Shown here in pieces: positions 48,085-61,191 of a stretch of DNA of 64,000 nt. The position numbers and the translations under genes were made by a program. Source of the stretch: Varanus komodoensis (taxonomy: Eukaryota > Chordata > Lepidosauria > Squamata > Varanidae). Within the stretch, counting starts at the first letter, position 1. The number at the start of each line of letters is the position of its first letter. The notes beneath the pieces are model-generated. The model worked only from the letters and a program-made list of their open reading frames with translations, did not search any database and had not been told where the DNA came from. The DNA lies in assembly GCF_004798865.1 (NCBI RefSeq), contig NW_025335761.1:23623687-23687686 (forward strand). Direction: 5' to 3'.

Positions 48085-50264
48085 GTAGGTCTCTGACTTA
48101 GACTGACAGTATCTCCTGACTCTGAAATAAAATATACTTGAGATCTTTTGGCCACCTATACTTGAACTTTACAAAAAGTAGTCAAGATTCAAGGTTGCTT
48201 CAGTGAAGGTTTTTAAAATCTCTAACTAGTGAGTCCAAAGGAACAGACTTCTTCCATCCAGGACCTAGAACCTCCATTTGTTTCTCTAACAATCCTATCT
48301 CAAAAGGCAGGACAGCTGGGAAACGGGAATACTCACAGTAGGACAGTCTTATAGAAATGAAATTTCTATCTCATAGTCTTATTCTAAAAACAACATTTGG
48401 AATTGAAAATACTCACAATTGTATTTAAAATAGTATATTTTAAATATTAATAGTAATTATTACTATCTGTACATAAGACCTTATAAAGTTGAAATCTTAA
48501 AGTAACAGATCTAATTTTGCCATATAGATTGTATAGGTACAGGCTTTGCTTGAAAGAAGGTAGGAAATCCTAAATAATCTCAAAGTCTAGTGGGGGAATG
48601 CAAACACCACCTTAATCTGCATTTATATTTCAAGTATAAACCAGGGTCAAGCCCCAACCCAACCAGTAGTGTAACACCAAGTTCTGGCAGGAAATTACTA
48701 CAGAGTGGTAAAAGAGACTCTTTTGTAGTAGTTTCCTGCCATGAATTTTGACAAGGTGGCGTGAGCAGCATGCAGCTCACTGCCCTGTGTGTAAACATTT
48801 GAACTGGCTCAAAGTGGTTGATGAATTGTTGTTCTTAACTTAAAACAGAAGAAATGTTCAGAAGGAATCATATTCTGTTAACTGGCAAAGTACTGTATCT
48901 ACTAAAAACTTGTGCAATGAAGTACTTGAATAATTATTTACATAATTAATATTTTTTGAGTTTTTGAAATTGAAATGCATTTTATATTTATCTGGGTCTC
49001 TCAAATAATAGGATGTGAATTATACTGAAAAGTAATTTGTATCTTTGCTACAGCCACTACATCTATTTAGTATTTAAGGCATCAGGAGAGCATGTAAACA
49101 TTTTTTGAAAAATGACTGTTTCTTTTGGGTAGTTTCTTCAGTATCTTAGTAGAAAATGTGATGAAGTACAACTAATTAGCCAATTTTGATAGAAGGAAAA
49201 CAGGTAGAACATCTTTTGACTACACTTTCTATGAATGAATAGGAGAATGTAAGTAAATGCTACTTCAAGAAGGAAAAATCAGTTTAAACACAAAATAAAA
49301 CACAAAATAAAGTCAGTTTAAACACTGACTTTCAGTATATTGATAAAAAAATACTCCGCAATATAATCCTCTGCTTACCATTAATATCTCAGGAATGAAG
49401 ACTCTGGCCATTAGGAGGTGGTAAGAAAAAACCCTATTCAGACTTCCTCATATCTCCAACACAACAATTATAGTCACTTTCAGCAACAGTACAACAATGA
49501 GAGCCATCATGCTGAAAGTTCAACTGTCTAGAAGGCTGCACTGCTCTTGGTTCCTTACATATGCTGTGGGCAACCCAACAGTCATACCAGGGCCAGGTGG
49601 ATGACTAGAGGCTGTGACCAACAGCACAACCCTGGAAGAAGATGGAGGAGGGGACAGATCAAAGAAGTGTTGGATCAGGCAAGCTTGCATAGAGTGTGGG
49701 AAAGCAGTGGGACAGCCTAAGCTATGAAGTGGGACTGACAGTTGAATGCTGGCTCGCTAAGCTGCCTGCCTCCTCTCCTCAGCCAGCAACTGCCACTTCT
49801 CTTGGAAAGAGAATGGCATTCTCCCCTTCTCGCAAGCTGCCATTCTTAGTTCAGGCACCAAGTGTTTAATTTTGAAGACAAGACTGAGGTTTTTATGTTG
49901 CACATTTTTCAGTTTGCATGACATTTCATTAATTACTTGAATATTTTAAAATGTCTATATCCCATTTGACTTTTTTCCTGTCAAATTTTGGGTGACTGTG
50001 TTCTACAGTTCTTTGTTCAGACACATTAATTTTTGTTTAGTGCCCCTGGTACTATCTGTCCTGCTGCTTTATTTTGGCTTTGCCTTCTTAGTTTTGAGTA
50101 TGATATAGTGAATCTTGAGCATCTGAACATGTAGTTTTCCATCACAGGAGTAATATTTTAAAATTATTCTTCCATCTTTGGACTTTTTGTTATGCACAGG
50201 TTTTCTGTCATGGACAGGTTTTGAATAAAGCTTGGTTCTTGCCAGTTATCTTTCTTCCCTGCAG

Positions 50265-50371
50265 CACAAGAGCTGAATGGAGTGGCAGATGGTCAATCCA
50301 CAGACCAGGTTCATAGGAAGGATGTGTCCAAGTATCTCAAAGACCTAGGCAAACCTACCTATCTGACATAA
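50265..50371 (+). CDS. Weak candidate: alternative FMN1 terminal exon
   Basis: A good acceptor (TATCTTTCTTCCCTGCAG) precedes 50265. Using the phase left by FMN1 exon 2 (G plus CA makes Ala), the frame is open for 35 codons: AQELNGVADGQSTDQVHRKD, then VSKYLKDLGKPTYLT and TAA at 50369. No homologue recognised and no clear donor, so chance is possible. Confidence 0.3.
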
Positions 50372-51029
50372 ATTTTTGATTCCCTGTGCTTCAACTTTTT
50401 GTGACTTCGCTGAGGCCTTGACCCGAAGGGCATCCCTCAAAGTTGTACAGAAATTATTTTTATGTGTGCATGAATGTAACCCTAGTGTAACAGAAATTGT
50501 TTAGCTGAAACAGCATCCTTAGTTATGATGTTAAGAAGACAATTTCTGGCACCTAACTTTCTGCTTAACTATCCACTGATAAGACCTACTTACTTTAGTT
50601 AATAATGTACAGAAGGTTGGATCACTGCACAGGTGGGGATAGGCCAACATGAACAGTGATGACTGAGTTTGCTCTTAAAAGTATAAAAAACATTTGGATT
50701 GTTAATGGCAGATGCTGGTCCCTTATGAAGGAGGGGCTGGCTGCTCAGAATTGTTAGGTGCATGTTTTGCTAAAGAACTTTTGGTTTTATGAATCTTGTT
50801 GATGGTTTGTTGTATGTTGCGGTTAGACAAATATTTAGGCCAGTCAGGGTTAAGATGTCTGGCATAGCCAAACTCAAAATTGGGGAGAAACATTTTAATA
50901 ATAATTGGTACAATGGATGCCAGTAGGAATATTCTGTTATTGGTTGTTGTATTTTAATAAAAGGAGGACTGTTCCAGAAAGCAAAATTTCCATATATGGG
51001 TAATTTCATATTATACTGGTGTGTGCATG

Positions 51030-51355
51030 GAAGGAATAGGCAAGGGGCGGCATAGAAATGTTTTAATAAATAAATAAAATAAATAAATAGAAGTGGCCAT
51101 CAGGGATTTGTACAATAAGGAAAATATGCTGGGAACTGTTCTATACAAGCCCAATTTACTTTTACCTCTCGAAGAGTGCCTGATTATTCAGGCACTTTCT
51201 GACTTGTAACTGCACTGCTCTGTTTTGCTATTCTGCAGTTTTATACTTTTAAATGTATTGGTTTTACATTGTATTTTATTCATTTTTATGTAACCCACTT
51301 AGAGGTCTAAGGTTATCAAGTGATACATAAATAGCAATAAATGAACAATAAATCC
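51030..51355 (+). mobile_element. L2-like LINE tail fragments
   Basis: GGGGCGGCATAGAAATG, followed by TTTTAATAAATAAATAAAAT, is a plain L2-like terminus. 51240-51355 resembles a second tail (AACCCACTTAGAGGTCTAAG). Confidence 0.6.
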
Positions 51356-51689
51356 AATGGATCTGCAGTCACACAGCCTGATTTCCCTCCTGAACCAGGA
51401 TAAAAAATTGTTGTGTTATCTTATGAACTGTACTCCTGAATCCTGAGTATATCAATTTGGATTACACAGGGTTCAATCCCAGGTAGATGCTTAACTGATG
51501 TTGTCCAAAGAGTCCTGAATATAATTTACCACCATGCTAATACTAAGTCAGTGATAAACTTGGTGTGACATTGATCGGACATCTTCATGAATGGGCACAG
51601 TAGTTGCACTAGCCTCAATTGGGCGGATGAACACTTGTTTGCTGCAAGATCCTAGGCATTCAAGTTCAGAACTACATCCAGGAGTATAC

Positions 51690-51905
51690 CCAAACAGCCT
51701 GTTTAGTCAGGCCTTTCGCCATAAACTGATGTGTAAAGCTGCTGTAATTTGGTTTTAGTTGGCTATTTCTATTAATGCTTTGAGGACTTCGCATTTTATT
51801 GTTTTTATTGTATTTGATTTCCTTTTTCTATTGCTATGTGCCACCTTAAGCACCATATTGTGGAAAATCAGGATACAAAAATAGCAAGTAATAGTAATAG
51901 CAGTG
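51690..51905 (+). mobile_element. L2-like LINE tail fragment
   Basis: AGTCAGGCCTTTCGCC at the start and a T-rich tail with TGTGCCACCTTAAGCACC, then CAGGATACAAAAATAGCAAG, fit the L2-like 3' end. Confidence 0.5.
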
Positions 51906-52694
51906 GTGAAATGATGTTATCAGTGACAAACAGTGAATTCATTTTTCCCGCTGACCAGTATGGTTATCATGTGACCACATGAAGTGTTAGCTTATATCGG
52001 CATTCTTCTGTTAGACTCGCATCTCCCATTTTTACCTATGTTGTTGATTTTGTTGTGTAGTTGCCTTCCATATGTGCAGCAATAGGTAGTTACAGGGGTG
52101 ATATTAAACTTACTTAAAATGATTCCAACAGAGGGTGAAATGTGAGCGCATGCATGTGTTTATAAAGCTATTTTTGTGCATTCCAGAGCTTTATTCAAGA
52201 CTTTTTAGAGTGAAGAAGAAATTTCTTGGCAGAAAGCCATGGTTACCTTGCCAGTTAATCCATTTGGAAATTGTTTGCCTCTGATCTTCAAAAGCTGGAG
52301 CTCAATCCTGCATTTCATAATTAGCTATGTTTGTTGCTCTTTTTTTTTTTTTGTATCCACTATTTGAAACAATATGGTAAAAGAGAGACATAAGTAGGTT
52401 GCATTAGGATGTTGTATCTTGTTGTTTTATGTATTTACTGACTTTAGAGTTGGGTGTGGCCTCAAGTCACTATACTCAATAAGAGAATGAGCGGGAACTT
52501 CAAACTGATGTTAAAGGCAACATAAATAGAAATGTGTTTCTTGGTGAAGGGAAAAGAGGGGAAAAAGCTCAGCTGAATTAACTTGGACCCTGTCACATCT
52601 CTCCCCATCTTGTGAACCTGCAACTCTACTTTATTAGTGCTGCTCTTGAAGGAAGTCCTTTTTCCCTTTCCTTTGAAATTATTGCTGGCCTCAG
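51906..52694. other. FMN1 intron region, nothing recognised
   Basis: No element or further exon supported. Confidence 0.45.
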
Positions 52695-52819
52695 CAAGCC
52701 AGGCACCAGCAGATCCGATAAATGAATCTAGATGCAGCAGTGTTATGAGAATGATAGTTTCCAAATTTCCTGGCATCTCTTTCACTGCTGAAAGAGCCAA
52801 AGAAGAAAACATCAACAAG
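52695..52819 (+). CDS. FMN1: Candidate internal FMN1 exon (125 bp)
   Basis: The acceptor region ends GCTGGCCTCAG at 52694 and the donor is a near-consensus AACAAG|GTAAGT. Two reading frames are closed early; the only open one is the frame that accepts exon 2's single leftover base, giving ASQAPADPINESRCSSVMRM, then IVSKFPGISFTAERAKEENI and NK, ending in phase 0. I could not align it to mammalian formin-1 from memory. It lies in the right place and strand for a cassette or lineage-specific exon. Confidence 0.45.
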
Positions 52820-52964
52820 GTAAGTGCTGAGAGAGGGGACTGGAGGTCAGCGGGTGGATAGAAAAAGAAATGTTCCTTGTTACAGTCTTGCACTGCTCTC
52901 TCCTGTTGTGGGGGGGGGGATCAGAATGTGTATTACATATATGTGAATTAAAGCTGAAGCAGTA

Positions 52965-53880
52965 GAGACAATTTATTTAGTTTATATAAATACAATATAA
53001 AATTACAATATAAATATTTAAAATTAGAGCACAAAATACAACTAAAGGCTAGCATCAGTGAAAAGATTTAAATACAGTGACACATTTAAAATATGAGAAA
53101 CCAAAAGACCAAAACACCTGGAAAAGTAAGTTAGTCTTTGCCTGGCTCTGAAAAGTGTGCAACCATAGATGGATGAAAATATATCTGGGCAGCTCAACCA
53201 GGGTGCTACTTCAGAAAAGTCCTTCTTAGTAGCCAACCATGTTTTGCTAGGTACTCCTGAAGAAGGACTGTTGAAAATGATCATAAGACAGGTACTTAGG
53301 ACTTTGAATGTTAATACCAGCACTTTGACTGGGACCCTGCAAATTGACTGGAAACAAGCACAGATGGAAGTATAATTGCATTGACCAGTACCTATTAACA
53401 ACCTTGCTTGGACCAATTTCTAGGACCATTTTCAAAGGGAGCCTCATATTTAATGCACTGCAGTAATTCAACTGAGAGGTTACCAGAGGATGGATAACTG
53501 TAGCTAGGCTACCTGTCTGGAGAAGAATGTAGTTGGTCTTCACTGATTAAAAAATACTTAGTGCCACCAAGCCACCTGCAGTTCTAGTGAGAATAATGGA
53601 TCTGAGATCCCCCCCACCAAAAAAAATTACTTCCCTGCTCCTTTATGGGAGAGTGTAGCCCTTCCAGAACAGGTTGAACAACACTTGGCTAAGCGGATGA
53701 ACCATGCACTAACACTACTTCCATCTTGTTTAAAGTGAGTCTCCGTGTATTGGCTCTCATTTGGTCCATCAAGATGGACTAGTTCAGGACAACCTATGAT
53801 TGACAACAACTCATCATGAGTAATTAGCCAGAGTAAATTGCTGCGTGGTACAAAGCTGGTTAACATCTTAGTAAAAGTCT
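52965..53880 (-). mobile_element. L2-like LINE, 3' kilobase
   Basis: Plus-strand markers, reversed: GTCTTTGCCTGGCTCTG, ATAAGACAGGTACTTAGG, CACTGCAGTAATTCAACTG and ATTGGCTCTCATTTGGTCC, in the L2 order from tail to RT. Minus frames of 98-124 codons give HPLVTSQLNYCSALNMRLPL, the L2 box after the RT fingers. Interrupted by stops and shifts. Confidence 0.82.
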
Positions 53881-56800
53881 GCTGTCAAAGTGTAGTAGGT
53901 AATATCTATGGACATTGAAAAAGTGAGGCTGCATATAATTCATGCAAACTTGACTGCTGCCAATTGGTGGTAAGCATTCTTTAGCCTTTTTTTAGGTGAA
54001 AGATTTCATGGGTATAAATTTCCTTGCCCCTCCCCCCCCCAAACTCAAATTTGCCAGATTTTTAAAAAAGGACCTTTTCTTTTTACAGCCACACTTCAGG
54101 CAACCATAAATGATCACCTCTGAAGGACTTGCAATTTTTTAAAAAACCTACATTGGCAATTGCATACATTTCTTCCAGCCCCTTTTCTTGAAAAAGGGTA
54201 AGTCAGTGATAGCCCCTTCAAATTGCCATTTGGGCATTGGTGAACTGGCTGTTATTGGCAGTGGTTAAGGGTCACCAGAAAAACAAGAATAGTAAATGGA
54301 AATGTAGTCACAATTAGAGCACAGAAAAAGGGAGAGACACAAGATAGGTTCTATCAAATACGATAAATACAATATTATTTGCTGTAGTTGGCTTTCCCAA
54401 AGTTGTATTAGGTCATCATAGAGGAATGGAGAGCTGCTTCAATGTAAGTTTATATTTGAGACTGAAGGTTGAGAAACAATGGCTATAAAGACCTGGGTGT
54501 TGACTTGGTTAGGGTTTTTTAGGTCTGCATGTTGTAGTGATGATTCAGTACCCAATCACTCTTTGAAAGAAGAACGTGGAAAGGGGAGCGTGTTGTTGAG
54601 AATAGCTCTAATCGTATACTTTTTAAAATTCAAACTAGTTAAAACAGATTTTTCTTGGAGAGAGATGAGTTCTTTTCCATGTTACTCCCATTCAAAAGAG
54701 GGAGAACAGCTTAAAACATGCTTGCAATGGAGAAAGAGCCGTTCCAGTTTGCGAAGAAATGGCACATGTTACTGTGGCTTTATCAAGAATCCAGGATTCC
54801 ATAAAGGTAAACCTTCTATTAGGAGGTAAGCGGATCTTGCTGAGTATAATTGAAACAGCTAGTTTACTAACCTTTTAATATAATTAAGGCTGAGATTTCT
54901 AATGTATCAGTACTGGGAAAGAAGCAGTATCCATGGAAGCAGCTTCGGTTGTGGGGAATGAAAGTACTTCTATGTGCTCTCTGATCCACATATTTTGTTC
55001 TGTAATCTGGTAGAAATTAAACAGGGAATATATCATTGCAGAGACACTCTGCATTCCCTCAAGACATCTGAAAACTGGAATTGCAGAGATGCAGCTCCTC
55101 TGTTGCTCTCAATCAAAATGTTTCCATTTTTCCTACTGTACAAGGAAGTAATCCAATTAAAAAGAATGTGTTGAATGAAGACACTGGATTCTTTGAGAGC
55201 TTCACCACCAATGTTCTCTGCATGGAGATCATTTCCTTCCCACTGAAAGTGGAAAAAGCTGTCAGGCGAACCTTGAAGAAAAATTGGCACCCCATAACTT
55301 TCTGCCCAAACTAAGGCATGCCAGCAGACTGTCTACAACTTCACTCCCTCAAATGCACCCAAAGTAGGATCACTCAGTAAATATTTAGGTTTATGAGTGT
55401 TTAGTTGCTTGGGGGGTGGGGTTCAAACACATATTCTAGTGAGAATATTTGATTATGTCTGCAGTCATGTATACATAGGTATGGGTTCCATTGAACACAC
55501 TGGAACTTACTTTGGAGTAAACATAGATATGATTGTGTTGCAAATATCCATGCCAGTTTGTAATGTTGGCTGTGTACTTTAGATTTAGTCATCTTAATCC
55601 CTGCCTCTGTTTCTCATTTAAGCTGAGGAGAAATACCCCACTCCACATAAAGGCAAACATATAAAATGTGGGGAAAAAGAGGTATCATGTTAATTTATTT
55701 TGGCCTACAATTTGTCAAATTCTAGGGCCATTACTTAGCACCTCATTTGAAAGCAGGTGGAATCTGTTCTGAGAAATGAGAAGTGATTTGTACAATAATT
55801 TTTTAAAACTAAATATTCAGCTGAGCAATTTAGGCAATACCACTCCTCAGTGAGAACATGTGCTAAACTGGATAAAAGTGTAATGTAGAGGAAGGAGTTC
55901 TTACACTAGCCATATAATTATTCTGAATATATCCAAATATGCCTTGGACATATTTCAGAGGATGGTTCATTTTCTAATAAAAGCTTATTTTCAGGTTGGC
56001 TACCTTCTCTTTATATAGTTCATTGAGTTGACCTATATATTTGTCCAGTAATTGCACGATGCACTTTTGTTTTACTGGCTTGTATGAATGGTTAGGTTTC
56101 TTATAAGGAACATCTGAACAAATGTGTACAACCACTATTAGTAAAACAGGCTTTGCAATATTTAATTTTTTTAAATATAAGGGTAGGTTTGTCAAAATTT
56201 CTTTGACGCAAAGGCTTCAATTTCATTATTACTAATGCTAATTCCCAGCTAAACTGTTCTCTTCACAATAATCATTCTTGTGACTTTAACATCATTTTCA
56301 CATGCTTGGTATTACATTTGTACTTACTTACCCCTTCTTTCTACTGCTTACATGAAAACCTTTGAAACAGTTCCAGCAATAACCCAGCTGGCTCCCTTAT
56401 CCAAATATGCATTTTTATGTAGTCTGCTGTACTCATGATAGTAGTATGAAATCAAAGCAGTTGAGTCATGAAAGACCATTTCTGCTTGTGTGCACAGAAA
56501 AATTTGAATTCAGTTTTCTTAGCACTCTGGACTTCTTAACCCTCAAAAAATACAATTCAGAAGGCAGCCATACATAACTCTCAGTGCATGGTTATTACAA
56601 CAATCATTTTATGGAATAATGAGATAAATCATGTAGACTAGCCCTTCATTTTTTTAGAGCTTAGGTTTAAACTCATGTCCTCAGATGATTCATTTCCATG
56701 GTATTCTCAGAATGTGATCTGATAACATGTTTTGGCAGCATAGGGTAGAAACAGATTATATTCCATTTAGAGTTTCATGTGGCTGTTTCCTGAATAAATA

Positions 56801-56899
56801 TGTTTTGATTCTGTAACTCTTTGTTATGCTATTTGTTTCCAATAAAACACATATTGCACAGCTTATTTAGAAGAGACAGTTTACTAGGTGTAAACAACA
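53881..56899. other. FMN1 intron region, nothing clearly recognised
   Basis: Two donor-like sites near 54805 (ATAAAG|GTAAAC) and 54825 (GGAG|GTAAGC) are visible, but no matching acceptor with an open frame was convincing. A palindrome-family remnant lies near 55478-55545. Confidence 0.4.
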
Positions 56900-57135
56900 C
56901 AGAAGTGTTGTACAGTGGTTAGAGTGGTGGCTTTGGGGATCTGGAAGGTCCAAGGTTGTAGTCTCCACTCAGCCATGAAGCTCATTGAGTGATTTTGGGC
57001 CAGTCACTCACTCTCGGCCTAAGCTACTTACCTATCCTCATGTTGTGAGGATAACAGTGGAGTGCATAAGATCAAAGATGCCTTGGGTTTCTTGCAAGAG
57101 AAAACAGTTGGGATACAAATGCAGTGTAATAATAT
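56900..57135 (+). mobile_element. tRNA-derived SINE, decayed
   Basis: TGTACAGTGGTTAGAGTGG, TTTGGGCCAGTCACTCACTC and the tail GCCTTGGGTTTCTTGCAAG with GGGATACAAATG match the SINE at 45745 with many differences. Confidence 0.8.
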
Positions 57136-57249
57136 ATATGCCTACATAAAATATTTGAGGTCAAAGTTAAGGTGATATCTCATCAAGTGGTACCTGAGAT
57201 GGTAAGACAATTAAGAGTGGCTGTACTCACACATAACATTAAGCAATGC

Positions 57250-58000
57250 TGCTCAGCAAAGCAACTGCCTACTCACGAGAGTATCACTGTCTCTGTAGAG
57301 AAGCACCACAGGAATGCACCCATGTGCCACCCTGCTCTGTGCCAGCTGCAAGCACACCCACCCACACATCCACCTCACTCCCCTCCCTTGCTGTCCATGC
57401 TCCCCCCATGAGCAGAATTCACACACATTGCCAGGGGCTGCCTCCTCCTGTACCCCAGCACATGAAGGGCATCTACATGGGCAAGCGATGACAGGGACAG
57501 AGAGTGTGTGTTCTGCCTGATTTATTTAATAATTTATTCTTTTATTTAAAATATTAGCATGCTGCCTATTGTGCCACAGCACCTCTGGGCAGGTAATAAG
57601 ATAAAAGCCACAACTAATTAAAACAATTAAATACAATACTAATAAAATCTAGATAAAAATACAAAACAAAGTTTGAGTGGCGTCAACTATTAAAATAGTT
57701 TTTAAAAAGGAAAGTCTTTGCCTGGCACCAAAAAGAGTATAAGTAAGGTGCCAGGTGAATCTCCTTGGGGAGAGCATTACAAATATGGGGAACAGCTGCA
57801 GAAAAGGCCTCTTCCTAGCAGCCATCCCTCTCACTTTCCTAGGGGATGGCTCACACAGGATGACCCCCTGCATAGATCTCAAAGGCTTGGTAGGCATATA
57901 TGGATGTAGGCTCTCCCCAAGGTGCCCGTGTGTACTGCAGTACTGGTGGAGGAGTGGAGACAAGCAGAGCTTGTTGACAGCCCTCAGGGGCAAGATAAGA
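57250..58000 (+). repeat. Unclassified dispersed repeat, copy 2, split by an L2
   Basis: 57250-57517 and 57930-58000 match, in order, the reverse complement of 3722-4265. The two halves are separated by an L2-like tail. This copy shows that the family is dispersed and predates that L2 insertion. Confidence 0.65.
57518..57932 (-). mobile_element. L2-like LINE 3' end inserted in the dispersed repeat
   Basis: The minus frame 57649-57993 has MPTKPLRSMQGVILCEPSPR-type text, and the plus strand shows GGAGAGCATTACAAATATGG and an AT-rich tail. Hairpin arms CCTGGCACC (57721-57729) and GGTGCCAGG (57747-57755) pair perfectly although both differ from other copies. Confidence 0.82.
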
Positions 58001-61000
58001 TAGGTGGAGAGGGTGAGAGAGTAGGAAATCTGGGCTTCTTACAGCATTTGCACTGGTGGTAATACCTTGGCAGGGCCTGCATGTTCCTAATGAGTAAGGT
58101 GCCCTTCACCTGTGAAGATTGCTTTCTCCCTAAGTAGCTGAAGCACTGAGGCTCTTCTTAGAGCCACTCCCACAAAGTGCAGTGACTGGCCTAGAACACC
58201 AAGCATAGCTGTTCCCATGGTTACTGTAGGTGGTGGTCTAATGCCATGATGGCCAACTGTCACCAAGATTCCAAAGCTGTGGCTGGATGTTGGAAAGGCA
58301 GTGTGCAGACAGAGGGAAAAAGCACCACTGTCAGCATCTGGGGTGTGGGTGGTGGACTAGCAGCTGGGGCAGGACTGGAACAAGACTGCAGCAGAGCTGA
58401 TGTAGGATGGGAACAGGTGGAGCAGGACTGGAGCAAGACCAGAAAAGGGCTGGGTTGACTGGAGCAGAACTCAGGAACCAGAGCATGAGGGGCTGCATAA
58501 CAACAGAGACCATCCCCACAAGTCAGGCAACCTTCATTATTAAGGCCACTTCTGGGGTGGGGAAAAGCCAGTGCTTATATAGCTTTTTCCCCCAGGGTCC
58601 CCAGCTGCCACTTGTAAAGGCCCTGATAGCTGCAATAGGTTGTGCATCCAATCCTGCAACTACCAGGGCTGTTATTCTGGCCTTTGGCCAGCAGAAGGAG
58701 ACCTGTGCTGTCTCAGATCCTGGCAGTACCTGCCTCCAAAGAGAAAAGGGGAGTCCCTTTCCCTCTCAAGGTCATGGTTTATCTGGTTTATTGGGATGAG
58801 GATTGGCTTTACAGGAAGCATGGCAACTGGAGTCTCACATAACAACAAGACATGGTAAACTGGAAACTGTACCACAAACTGTTGTTTCTCTGAGTGGTTT
58901 CATGGAAACCAATGCACTGTGCTTCACCATGGATGCTGGGTTCACATAGGACAAGCCATACCTGTGTGGTTTCCAGTATGACTTGTTATTGTGTGTGAAT
59001 ACAGCCAGTCAGCACAGATTTTGTAAATATGTCCAATAAACAGTGGCCAAAGGGCCTTAAAGATGACCTATACGTATTCTAAATAGCTTCAAGATGGGTG
59101 CCCTAGGTAAGGGGTAATATCTGAAGGATATTATCAAGAGTGATCACAAAACAAGCCCAGAAATTTAACAAGGAAAACATTATTGGAAGATTTCATAAAA
59201 GTAATTTCTGTGGAGTGAAATGATCTGACTCATACTTTTAAAAAAACTTTCATAGTTGTGTACTTTTTTCATTTATTTTTACTAAAAATAACTGGAAAAT
59301 ACTATGTAGCTTTGTTGAAACATGCCCAGACCCAAGGCCACTGGAAAATCTTTTAGCCCAGTGAATGAAAGTCTGGAAAATCTCTACAACAATACAGCAA
59401 AAGCTAAAATGAAATCCTGAACTGTATCCAGTTTTATTCCTCCTGCTGTGAAAAACTGCTCTTTATTATACCTTATCTGGTACCTTCAACAAAGCATTGT
59501 ACCATGAAATAAATAGTCTGAAATGTTGTCTGTGTACTGAATATCAACATCTTCTTGCTGACTCTGGGTAGGATCCATACTTTGTCATACTTGGAGTAGC
59601 CCAATTGAAATTATTTATTTTACTGGGTCTACTGTAAATATAACTACTTCTGAATCCAAGCTGCTGATTTTAGGGGTTTTCTTGACAAGAAGCATAGAGG
59701 GGTTAAGCACTTTTAGGCTGAAAATAAGACATCCAAGTAGGTATCTATGAATTGTGATGTTAAAGTCCAGAGATCATCAGGGAAAAGAAGCCACTGTCTC
59801 CTCCCTGCCCCAGTGATCCTGCATACCTGACCAATGAGTTGGATTCCAGAGTCAGCTGAGCAGACTGGGGAGATGCATGGGAGTGCAGGAAAAGCCATTC
59901 TGTAAGCAGTTTCCCTTCCACAAGGGAACAGATACCTTTGGAAACAAATTCCTGATGCAATGTGAGATACTTGCTGAAGTCCTTGTCCTACCATTTGAAT
60001 CGGTATAAAAGCTTACGTATATCAATGTTACCAAGTGTTACTTTGCTTGGGTTAGGGCCACTGTTTGCACTGATTTTTATATTATTTGCTTAGTATATTA
60101 CAAGTTCCCACTAGTCATTGGTACCTTGCACTTTATCACTCTAGTGTTCTGAATTACCAAGTTTTCAAAAGAAAAAATATATAATTTAATGGCACAAAGC
60201 ATGAATGGCTTTGAAGCCCAGAGCTCATCTTGACTCCATATGTGTTTTTGTGTGACAGAGAGAACAAGGAGTGGCAGAATTTATCTAATTTTTTAGGATT
60301 TGAATGACTGCAATCCTATGATTAGTTACTTGGGAGTACATTCCCTTGAAATCAGTTGTGCTTCAGACTGTATAGGTTCAACTTATGCAAGACACTAGTT
60401 CTAACAGCAGACCTTCAGATCACTAAAATTCAACCCCTAGCTTCTAATTATAAATCCATACAAACTTGCAGATAAATTTTGCCATTTAAACTACTAGAGT
60501 GAATGAGGAATCCTATCAAAGAAAAGCTGAATCAATCTCTACTTAATTCTACCCCCACCCCACTCTGAGTTTCAATAAGTCACAGCAATTAAACTTGAAA
60601 GCCTTGTTTTCAAGTTTCTTCACTTAATAGAGAAAAGAAAGTCCATCAGTTACCCTCATGCTTTCACAGATGATGTAACTGGTCCTTCTTTAAAAAGAAA
60701 TTAAAAATTAAAAATACCTACCTGTGCTTCCTTGTGTTATCCCTCCTCTACTAGGCCTAGGGCCAAACTAGAAATACATAAGTGCCTTTTATTGAAAAAA
60801 TATGTTCAATGAAATATTTTGTTATCACTTCTTGTTAAACTATGCTCATGATCCAGCATGTTTGCAGTTCTGAGCACATTCATCTGGTACTAAGCCCTAC
60901 TTTTGAGTAAATATGTAAAGAAGAATTAGTATGCTGCCTAATACATTAAAGATTTATAGATGATGCTACTAATTTTTCTCAACCAGAAATATTTCACAGT

Positions 61001-61191
61001 ATGTCTTTTCTGTTACATAAATCCTCCTTCTCCCCAGGCAAACTTATGTAAGCCAACACTGCTCCCCTCTGCCGCTCCCTCTTTTCTGACATGGTTCCTC
61101 ATAGTCCTCCTGTAACATTGTAACTTGATTTGATTGGCTTCCTTTTTACATTGCACTTACATTATATGCATGAAATCTTTGTACCTTTCAG
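58001..61191. other. FMN1 intron region, nothing clearly recognised
   Basis: 58360-58490 has a degenerate GGACTGGAGCAAGAC-like purine-rich repeat. A palindrome-family copy sits at about 60302-60390. No exon supported. Confidence 0.45.

Larger units (their letters stand above)
47613..50264. other. FMN1 intron region, nothing else recognised
   Basis: Contains the CT microsatellite at 48009-48081 and a short copy of the FMN1 start region at 47751-47780. 49500-49860 is GC-richer but unassigned. Confidence 0.45.

Noticed and set aside
52637-52861. 74-codon ORF as a complete small gene
   Set aside because: The open stretch is better explained by an exon between an AG acceptor (52694) and a GTAAGT donor (52820).
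54479-54829. 116-codon ORF with donor-like ends as an FMN1 exon
   Set aside because: No convincing acceptor with an open frame, no formin similarity recognised.
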